Below are positions 56,301 to 64,000 of a DNA stretch of 64,000 nucleotides, one piece after another. A program made the position numbers and the translations under genes. A model generated the notes under the pieces. That model saw only the letters and a program-made list of their open reading frames with translations. It was not told the origin of the DNA and made no database searches. The stretch comes from Beta vulgaris subsp. vulgaris (taxonomy: Eukaryota > Streptophyta > Magnoliopsida > Caryophyllales > Amaranthaceae). The DNA lies in contig NC_079202.1 of assembly GCF_026745355.1 (NCBI RefSeq), forward strand, positions 7,517,129 through 7,581,128, read 5' to 3'. Positions within the stretch are counted from its first letter, which is position 1. Each line of letters begins with the position of its first letter.

Positions 56301-57029
56301 ACCAAGAGTTGTCATTAGTGATGGGGGATCCCACTTTCACAAAAGAACCTTTGAAGCCCTACTCAAAAAGTATGGTGTCTACCATAGGACTGGCCTAGCA
56401 TACCACCCTCAGACAAGTGGGCAAGTAGAAGTGTCTAACCGGGAAATAAATCTATTTTGGAGAAAGTGGTAGCTAAATCGAGAAAAGATTGGAGTGATAA
56501 GTTAGATGACACCTTATGGGCTTATAGAACTGCTTTTAAGACCCCTATTGGTACCACCCCTTATCGCCTAGTCTATGGAAAAGCATGCCACCTACCTGTC
56601 GAATTAGAGTATAAGGCTTTTTGGGCGGTTAAAGAGTTGAACCTTGATGCTAAATTGGCCGGAGAGAAACGTTTACTGCAGATTAATGAGCTTGATGAAC
56701 TTAGACTAAATGCTTATGATAGTTCGCGGCTCTACAAAGAGCGCACTAAGAGATGGCATGATAAGAAAATTCTGAGTAGGGAGTTCAATATTGGTGACAA
56801 GGTTTTACTATACAACTCTAGACTCAAGCTCTTTCCTGGTAAGTTGAAATCTAGGTGGTCTGGTCCTTTTTCTGTCACTAACACTAACAAGTTTGGTTCT
56901 ATTGAGGTGATGAATGCAACAGGCGAGAAATTCAAAGTTAATGGACAACGTCTGAAGTTGTACTATACCGGAATCCCTGTTGGATCTGTGGAGGAGCTAT
57001 ACCTTCAACCCCCCTCCCCTTCTGTTTGA
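53383..57029 (+). pseudogene. Athila pol: protease, RT, RNase H, integrase
   Basis: The protease has ALCDLGASVSVMPL (Athila-type, D-L-G rather than D-T-G) and IPIILGRPFL. The RT has WVSPVQVVPKKGG, MCIDYRKLN, FCYLDGYSGFFQI, MPFGLCNAPATFQRC and the catalytic FMDDFSVYG. After a shift near 55285 the RNase H has [29 protein letters not shown] and [10 protein letters not shown]. After shifts near 55790 and 55975 the integrase has an H-H-C-C zinc region (CDACQRTG), [18 protein letters not shown] and [12 protein letters not shown]: all three acidic residues. A shift near 56457 opens the C-terminal part ([20 protein letters not shown]). I saw no nonsense mutation within the frames. Confidence 0.96.
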
Positions 57030-57281
57030 GGGATGAAGCATTATGGTCGTGCGGGACCTTTATAAACCAGCGCTAATCGGGAGGCAACCCGATTTCCTTC
57101 TTTTTGATTTCGTAGTTTTTCTAGTTTTTTTATTATTTTTTTGATTTTTTTTACTTTGTTCATTTTTTGTAGTTTGGTGAGAGAGTGAGAGGGTACTGAT
57201 ATCCCTCTAGGTTACATGTGTGCAGGAGTGCTACCAAAAGAAAAAAAAAATACGAGAAGAGCTCACTGGGTACCGCCGAAG
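57030..57281 (+). other. Spacer after pol
   Basis: Noncoding. It contains CTAATCGGGAGGCAACCCGA, common just after pol in such elements, and T-rich sequence. Confidence 0.6.
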
Positions 57282-57633
57282 CATCGGGCGAGCTGCCCGA
57301 TCGGGCGCGCAACGAGAATGAAAAACAAGGAAAAGTGCGTCGCCCGATCCATCGGGCCATCCGCCCGATCGGGCGAAACACCGTCACAAATTTTACGACA
57401 AAAAGCCGATCGGCGCTACACCCGATCGGGCGCGCAACCGAAATTGAGAAGACGAAAAAAATTCGCCCATCGGGCGTGGCACCCGATCGGGCCCGCAACC
57501 ATCATTCTTTAAGAAAAAAGAAGCAGAAGCCCGATGTATCGGGCGAGCAGCCCGATCGGGCGCGCAACCAAACTCAGGAAAATTAAAAAAAAAGGACGCC
57601 CGATGGCGTCGGGCGAGCTCGCCCGATCGGGCT
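57282..57633. promoter_or_regulatory. Internal palindrome array upstream of ATHILA ORF-1
   Basis: Five to six units of about 65 bp each hold one palindrome with a varied centre (for example GCCCGATGTATCGGGC) and one perfect GCCCGATCGGGCGCGCAACC. The array ends with GGCTGGCGATTTTAAAGG, resembling the LTR sequence after its own array (GGCTGGCGTGACGCGAGATTTTTAA). It lies about 370 bp before the ORF-1 start. An internal promoter is possible. Confidence 0.8.
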
Positions 57634-57649
57634 CGGGGTCCGGCTGGCG

Positions 57650-58001
57650 ATTTTAAAGGGGATTTTCCCCTTCTTTTCACTCACTTCTTCTCACATTTTC
57701 TCTCTCTTCCAAACCCTAACCCCCAAATTCTCCCATCTTCTTCTCCAAACCCCCTTTCCACCATTGAAGACCCTCCTTCAAATCTTCAAATTCTTACCAA
57801 TTTTTCTCTCCTATCACTTTCTACTCATCTCTCATCCTACTTTCTTCATTTTTTTTCCCACTCTATCTCTCTCCTTCATCTTTTTCTCCATTTTTTTTTC
57901 TTCCACCATTAAAGTGAGGATTTGAGTGCTTCAAGTCTTCCCCATCTTTTCCCCATTAAAGAGTGAGTTGAAGGGTTGATATTTTTGCATATCTTGGCAT
58001 A
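57650..58001 (+). promoter_or_regulatory. Pyrimidine-rich leader before ATHILA ORF-1
   Basis: It starts with TTTTAAAGGGG (weak TATA-like) and is then C/T-rich with TCTCTC and CTTC runs, typical of a plant 5' leader. It supports the idea of separate transcription of ORF-1 but could also hold a splice acceptor. Confidence 0.4.
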
Positions 58002-59450
58002 ATGTTCACACGGCGACGAAGATCTACCACGGGGTCCCAACCACCACCACCACCGGAAATTCCCAGAGATGAGACTTTCCCGGACGTCATCTTCTCCACG
58101 GAAGAACAGAGGGAACGATTTCAGCGCCTCAAGGGGCGCGAGGTAAGTCCTACCACATTTCTGATATTGAATTCTTGGATAAATTGGGCATTCATAATGA
58201 ATTTAAGGAATTCATGAAAATCATTGGTATGGAACCCTTTTATACTGTTCATGTCAATACCTATCCCGTGCTTGTGTATGAATTTTATAGTAGCTTGAAT
58301 GTGACTCACCCTCGTTCCGGACCAATCTCACATGTTTCCTATAGGCTGTTAAATAGGGACTTCACCCTCACCCTGCCGGAGTTTGCTCGCATACTCCGTG
58401 TTCTCAACCGGGGGGAAATTGGGCATCCACCTGACTATCATCACAGGGATGTCTACTATGCTATAACGGGGGATGAAACAGATTTTACCTTGCAACACTG
58501 TCATGCTAGGTATATACACCAACCCATCTTCAAAATTTGGGTTCGTTTCATGTCTAAGACCTTGTTTGGGAGGGTTGAGGGGCAGCTCATTCGCGGGGAT
58601 GAGCTTTATCTCATAGGCAGCTACATGTATCGGGGCACTCCCCGCCGTTTCCACTACAACATCCCTCACCATGTTGCGCTCCAAATGGAGCGTATTGCCA
58701 CCACATACCCTAAGAGGCGAGCCGACGGGACGTTCTCCTCTCGGCCCATCGTGAACGGGGGGCTAGTCACTCTTTTTGCTAGGGCCATTCCAGACTTTGA
58801 CGAGACCCAGTATCAGCCAGCCTTAGGCCCTACCCTCTTGGACTATGCCTATCTCACTCGCCTGCATTGGTTAGAACGGGGTGGGGACACATACAAGTGG
58901 CAAATTAACGGAATGCGTTCCATTGACCTGCCCAGCCCTTTGGCCAAAATCAAACCTGGCCAACCTCACTATCACCTTCCCATTGCAGGTTCTGACTTTC
59001 CCACCCCCGCCCCGAGATCCCTGAGCGTACATATTATCGTCGCCCCATGTTGAGGATATCCCCTCATCTTCTGATGCTCCCCCTCCCCCATATTCTACTG
59101 CTCCTCCTTCCTTTGATTTTCAGGAAATGATGACCCTGCTTCACCGCATGGATACTGGCATTACAGCCAATACAGCGGCTATCCAAGGTATCAGCCAGCA
59201 GGTTGATGCCAATGGTGTCTTCTCCAGAATCTTAGTCAGCGGGTCGATACACTAGCCAACGATCAACACCTGGCTTTGTACTCGATGTATGACGAGAACT
59301 GCCGCTTGCATCGCATTGCTGAGCATGATGCACATCCTTCGTGGTATACGTGGAACCCGAGCTACAGTCAGCCCGGCATGAGGTGGATGGGATGATGCTA
59401 GTGAGGACGTGCACATGGATGACTGATATCCATGTCCCCCTTCCTCTTGT
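58002..59450 (+). pseudogene. ATHILA ORF-1 (third ORF)
   Basis: The Met at 58002 begins MFTRRRRSTTGSQPPPPPEI, then FSTEEQRERFQRLKGREV. After a frameshift near 58155 the frame 58175-59053 goes on with IHNEFKEFMKIIGMEPFYTV, TYPVLVYEFYSSLNV, LNRDFTLTLPEFARIL, LIRGDELYLIGSYMY and LDYAYLTRLHWLERGG. This is the ATHILA ORF-1 family, found downstream of pol in Athila elements. The tail (to about 59450, other frames) has a coiled-coil-like MMTLLHRMDTGITANTAAIQ. Its function is unknown; it has been compared with env by position, without a clear envelope structure here. Confidence 0.9.
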
Positions 59451-60213
59451 TGCAATGAGGTCATTGCCTCGTTCAGCTTGGGGGAGGATTTCTGTAAGTA
59501 CCCCTCTCACTATTATTGCTTTTTAGGTAGGTTAGTGTTGTGTTCTTAGGTTAGTTAAGCTAGTTAATTGGTTAACTTTTTCTTCTCATAAAAACAAAAC
59601 AACAAAAAAATGAAATATTGCTGAAAAAATATCAAAAACACGAGTTGAACATGAATAGTGAAATTGCTTCCCTGTGCCCCAAACTTTGCCTTTAAAAATG
59701 ATTTAACTCATTATACTGGATAATCGGGCATTCGTGATTGGGATGTTGTGATGTGATCTTTGATTGCCTTGGTCTTGAGTAGATTTTGATGATAAAACAC
59801 CTACTTTAACTGCATGCTTGGACTGGTTACATTGTAAGGATTCATTCGAGCCTTCGGATGCATATTTATGTCCGAATTATCCTTGTGTGTTAGTTCCTCA
59901 TATCATTCTTATCTTGACTTTGGCATTGTACTCGTTGATTTCTGATGACTTTGAACATTGTGCTGTGATAGAGGCGTTCAATTGTTTTGATTTTTGGCCT
60001 CAGAATTTTCTACAAAAGAATCATTTCCCTCCTAGCCCCGCTGAGCCTAATGAGTTTCTTTGGATCTATATCAAGCCACATTACACGCCTTGAGCCTTTT
60101 CAATGTTTATTGTCCCAAGCCTAGCTTGGGGGAGCATTTGTTAGGATAGAACTAGTGTGGTTGATTTTCGGGTTGATTGGAATTAATATGTTTATGATGA
60201 CATGAGTGAAGTG

Positions 60214-60247
<34 letters not shown>

Positions 60248-60962
60248 TAGAAAATAACACATGAAAAGAATCAAGAAGTCACGAGTCATGAAAAAAGAGT
60301 AAAAACCAGAACAATACATTTTGCTGAAAACTATCAAAGAAACAATTGTTGGTTGGTTCGAAAAATCTAAAGTTGGTCATTATTTTGGGTATGTGATTGA
60401 GATCATGGAAGCTGTTTTACCACACCTAGTTCTACTAGTGTTGATTGCTCCCCTTTTCTGGGCTTTTCCACCACATTCCCAAATAATTCCCATACCTTTA
60501 CCCGAGCCCCATTACAACCCTCAGAAAGACCTTTTGAGCACTTGTTTGAATGTTTATTGGAATGATACAGAGTCAATGTGCCAAAGTCGAAGTTTAAGTT
60601 TGTTATTCGAGTCGACTTGAGTAGGATGAGCGATATTTCACCTTTTCTAAACACATGAGAGTGTGAGAGGGAAGGGATATTATGGTTGGGTTGGTGAGCG
60701 TTCGGGCACACTTTATGCTCGCCACAAAAATTGAGAGGAGTGACATCCTGGTGAGCCCCTTTCAAGATGTGCAAGTTATGTATGGTTGCTATTTCGGACA
60801 ATCTGCTTAAGTGATTGGTAGTCAAAAGTGATCTGATCAACTGAACTTAACTTTGCTTGCTTGAAGGTTTTTGAGGTCAAAATGTTTGAGTTTCTACTTT
60901 AGGGGTGAAGCAAATTCTATTCATATTCATGTTGTGCTTTGCTTAGGGACAAGCAAAGGTTT
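59451..60962 (+). other. 3' noncoding region of Athila with repeated AGCTTGGGGGAG boxes
   Basis: AGCTTGGGGGAG occurs at about 59477, 60123 and 60963; only the last adjoins the LTR. An A-only tract of about 32 bases is at 60213-60245. A 99-residue frame at 60321 has a hydrophobic LVLLVLIAPLFW segment, but the homologous part of the outer element (62600-62800, minus) is broken, so I do not call it a gene. Confidence 0.6.
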
Positions 60963-60976
60963 AGCTTGGGGGAGTT
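60963..60976 (+). other. Athila polypurine tract
   Basis: AGCTTGGGGGAGTT lies directly before the 3' LTR and would prime plus-strand synthesis. Confidence 0.9.
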
Positions 60977-62430
60977 TGATGTTATGGTTTTATATAGAGT
61001 TTTCTCCCCTAATTATGTGCTAAAAGTTGTGATTATGGTGCTCTTAGGAGCCATTTGGTACTAATTCTCTCCATCTAGTTGTGGTTTGCTATTTTGTATT
61101 GAATTGTAGGTTTTGGAAGCTATCACCTACTTTACATGATTGCACAGTGGATTAGAGAGGTTAGATGCCGAGTTTCTAGATCCCGAGGATGATTTCCGGG
61201 ACTTTGAGCAAAGAAAGAAAAGAAAACGAAGATAAGCATCGGCCCGATGGATCGGGCGGCCCAGCCCGATCGGGCGAGATACCAGTCCTCATATTTCTGC
61301 TGCGGGCCCGATCGGGCGTTTTATGCCCTGTCGTAATTCGGTCTTTCGCCCGATCGGGCGAGTTGGCCCGACGTCGGGCGCCATTCCAGCACTCTGCCTC
61401 CATTTCATAAGACCGCCCGATGTCATCGGGCGGGTCAGCCCGATTGCATCGGGCGTCTGCGGTTTTGGCCTTATCATCTTCTTTGGAGCCCGATCCGTCG
61501 GGCGACTTTGGCCCGATCGGGCGGCTGGCGGACGCGAGATTTTAATGATTGCGGGCCCTTTTTTCGAGATTTTCTTCTATTGTTTTAGGGCTTGTATAAA
61601 TAGAAAAATCAGAATTATTAACTCCTATCTAGTTTTTATTATTAGTTTTTTCTCTGAGTGTTTAAGAACCTTAATTATTGCTTTGTGATTTCAATTCAAG
61701 ATCAAACCTTTTGCTTATTCATAGTTCAATATAATTCGGTAATCTTTCTTCTTTACTTCTTTGTTATTTCTTCCATTGTTAATATATTGTTTTCTTAGTT
61801 ATTTGCCATGTTTCCAAGTATGAGTTTTTATATGATTCTTGTTATTGATTTCATGATTATGAGTGAGTAGTTCTATATCTAGAATTGTGGAGATCTATGT
61901 ATACAATAAGGGATTGATGATTAGTTTGATTATCTGGTATTTCAATTGTTTCCTTTGATTGTTTCTTCATGCTAGGATTATAAGTTAGGCCTGATTTATA
62001 TTTCTACTTCTGCAATACTGAATCTACTTCGAGAGGAGAGATACCGTATAGGCTTTCAATTATTAGGCAAAGTGACCCTTGACTATGCGAGAGCGGCTGG
62101 GTGATCTTTGAGGGAGGTAATGTTCGAGAGAAATTACATGTGCCCTAGACAATTGACTTACTAGGTGGTTATCGTTTATCCTTGATTTCCCGAATTGTAT
62201 GCATAGTGATCCATGATTCTAGTACTTTACTGATATATTTACACCTTCTTATTTAATTCTGTTACCTGTTTAGCTTAGTAACACAACCATTCATCTGATT
62301 TTGTTAGTTAATATTAAAGTTCAGATACAATAGTACAACTTCTCCCTGTGGATTCGATCCTGACTTCCCTGACTACTAGTTAGTGGACCTTAGGTTATTT
62401 TTGACTAGGTGATGCGACTTTAGCCTGTCA
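60977..62430 (+). repeat. Athila 3' LTR (1454 bp)
   Basis: It starts TGATGTTATGGTTTTATAT and ends TTTAGCCTGTCA, followed by TSD TGTAT. Palindrome array at 61242-61523 and TATA box at 61595-61602. It differs from the 5' LTR by about ten single-base indels in the array and its vicinity. Confidence 0.96.
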
Positions 62431-62435
62431 TGTAT

Positions 62436-63700
62436 CGCAATCGACTCTCCAATCATACCACAAACCATCTCTCCCAAACTGGATTTAACAAAACATGACA
62501 GACCTCACTATAGTTATGTGCACTCAAATCTCTCATGTGTTTAAGGGTTAAACAATGACTCTCAACCTAAACAAGTCGACTCAGATGAAGCAAATACTCT
62601 TTAACTTTGACTTTTTGACTCACTTTACACTCAACAATACAATACACAATGATCAAGAGGACTTTCAGGGGTTGTAATGGGGCTGAGGTTAAAGGTATGG
62701 AAAATAATTTGGGAATTGTGGTGGAAAAACCAAGAAGGGGGAGCATCATATAACTGAAAACATGACCATGAAAGATAACAATGACTCCATGCAACAACCA
62801 ATAATCTCCAAACCTAATCAACAACCTTTTTCACTTGAGAAATTCGATCATAACCCTTTTTATTTCACTTTATTCACAACTTTTTTTTTCACTTCTTTTT
62901 CATTTCATTTTTCACCTTTTTTTGTGTTTCTTTTTTTAAAAAAATTTTCATTTCAATTTCCAAGCTCACTAAACATATTTTTTTCATCCTTCTAACCACA
63001 AATAGATCACTTCAATTCAATACGAACCAAACCAAAACTAATACTCGCTCCCCCAAGCTAGGTTTGGGACAAGAATCAAATGTGGCCAATGGCTTGTAAT
63101 GTGGGTGTCAATCAAACAAAGTCAGAAAAGGCTCGGCGGGGCTAAAGGAAGGATAATATGAAAACAAGAATAACTCTGGAGCTAAGATCATCAAATGAAA
63201 CGCCTCAATCATATCAAAATGTATGCACTATCAAATATCAAGGAGTACAAAGTCAAAGTCAAGATCAATGCGACAACTAAGGAACTAATCACACATGAAA
63301 GAACAAAACTGACACAGATACGTCAGTTTATAGGCACAAAAGCTCATTTAGGTTAAGGTGTCTACATAGTAATGTTAAATCGAGCCAGAGAGAGATCAAC
63401 CAATCTTACCACAAACAATCAGTTACGAAACAATTGTGCTATGGAGTATCATGAACAGGATGAGTGACACTTAACAAATGTAGTAAAATATCAACAAGGT
63501 TCTCAAAAAGTTTTAACAGTAGTCCCATAGATGCAACTAAAATGAGATGAAATCTAATATGAGATGAAATATGCTAATGCAACTAAGAAAACAGTACAAT
63601 TTTTTTGGTTCCACGTAAACTCCCACTCCTAATAAGCAGTACAAACCGTGCAACATCCTACGAAAGCAATGAAATCTACACTAGAAAGCAAATAAAAGAT
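62436..63700 (-). other. Continuation of the minus-strand gypsy element (3' internal region)
   Basis: Read on the minus strand, 62815-62640 matches the Athila internal region 60390-60545 (shared TTTTTCCACCACAATTCCCA-like and CCCATTACAACCC segments). 63065-63045 has CCTAGCTTGGGGGAGCGAG, equal to the middle box at 60120. So the Athila element landed inside a related gypsy element of opposite orientation. No intact ORF was seen in this part. Confidence 0.75.
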
Positions 63701-63731
63701 AGAATATTCCTCTCCCCAATTCGAATGTTAA

Positions 63732-64000
63732 TCTGCTCAAAATTCTAGCCCCAATCTGTTTATTTATGATGATAATGAGGGGTGGATAATAAATGAGAGC
63801 TATTGGGGTCATGAAAAGATTGAAAGAACGACTAATGTGATGGATGTTTTGCAGGAGGAAGAAGCCATGGTTGAAATTTCCTCTTTGGAGGAAAGTCAAG
63901 TTGAGCGTGAGGTGATTTGTGAGTCTTTATCGGTACCACCTACTGTTTTTGAGTCTCATGTTCCATTCTCTCAAAAACTTGATCTTATTCCTTCTTCCCC
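63732..64000 (+). CDS. Unknown ORF running off the right edge
   Basis: The frame is open from after a stop at 63729-63731 to the end of the window, with a Met at about 63838. It reads VMDVLQEEEAMVEISSLEES and then VPPTVFESHVPFSQKLDLIP: acidic, then Pro-rich. The composition resembles linkers in gypsy polyproteins, but no domain is visible. GCAG before the GAGGAAGAA stretch could be a splice acceptor. The product is not recognised. Confidence 0.35.

Larger units (their letters stand above)
49969..62430 (+). mobile_element. Athila-type Ty3/gypsy retrotransposon, 12.5 kb, complete length
   Basis: LTRs at 49969-51432 and 60977-62430 differ mostly by single-base indels. TSD TGTAT (49964-49968 and 62431-62435). 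Primer site TGGCGCCGTTGCCGGGGA. Gag, protease, RT, RNase H and integrase lie in that order, then ATHILA ORF-1, then a polypurine tract. All domain landmarks are present, but at least eight frameshifts interrupt the coding region. It is nested in the minus-strand gypsy element. Confidence 0.97.

Noticed and set aside
58349..58684. Minus-strand ORF opposite ATHILA ORF-1
   Set aside because: Overlaps a well-supported plus-strand coding region and shows no domain.
60321..60620. Possible env-like membrane protein in the Athila 3' region
   Set aside because: It has one hydrophobic stretch, but the homologous region of the outer element is not open and no family is recognised.
62567..63086. Small ORFs downstream of the Athila element
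   Set aside because: They fall in the noncoding 3' region of the minus-strand gypsy element and are not conserved with 60390-60545.

Overview
This is plant (eudicot) nuclear DNA, AT-rich and built almost wholly from nested transposable elements. The evidence is Stowaway, hAT and Harbinger MITEs, a tRNA-type SINE, CACTA transposons with TNP2 and Transposase_24 genes, a FAR1-type gene, Ty1/copia and Athila-type Ty3/gypsy elements, and a Helitron. Several MITE and SINE features would fit Caryophyllales (Amaranthaceae-like), but that is a guess. I see no intact ordinary host gene, no rRNA and no convincing tRNA gene.

Layout. 1-4.2 kb: tandem repeats, MITE pieces, a SINE with a clear target duplication (TSD), and a T-rich stretch like a leader exon and intron. 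4.2-18.0 kb: a degenerate Ulp1 (C48) protease gene (+) converging on a FAR1-type gene (-). The FAR1 gene is split by an 8.6-kb CACTA element (7993-16564, TSD ATC). That CACTA holds a TNP2 gene broken by a 5'-truncated LINE (17-bp TSD), and a hAT MITE (8-bp TSD) in a C-rich minisatellite. 19.1-23.4 kb: a hAT MITE and a copia element with two LTRs but only gag and a protease piece. 24.0-28.4 kb: Stowaway-like and Harbinger MITEs, a truncated copia element (one LTR, gag, protease, integrase), a Gly/Arg-rich coding remnant, and AT-rich repeats carrying a Stowaway.

29.5-41.4 kb: a second, larger CACTA element with both expected genes (TNP2 and Transposase_24/TnpA-like), lying inside an older element that sits in a (TA)n tract. 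42.2-49.8 kb: two gypsy LTRs in inverted, PBS-to-PBS orientation around a GC-rich 0.5-kb core; the minus-strand LTR is split by a 3.9-kb Helitron (45402-49260). 49.97-62.43 kb: a complete-length Athila element (two LTRs, tRNA-Asp-type PBS, gag, pol, ATHILA ORF-1, PPT, TSD TGTAT), itself nested in the minus-strand gypsy element. A partial ORF runs off the right edge.

The most interesting signal is regulatory architecture shared between unrelated LTRs: arrays of GC-rich palindromes (GGTGCG-CC-CGCACC in copia, GCCCGA-TCGGGC in Athila, GCACG-CC-CGTGC in the outer gypsy LTR), each placed upstream of an identical TATAAATA box. The copia and outer gypsy LTRs also share a conserved CTTTCCAAC block. 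The Athila palindrome array is repeated inside the element just upstream of ATHILA ORF-1, suggesting a second promoter-like module.
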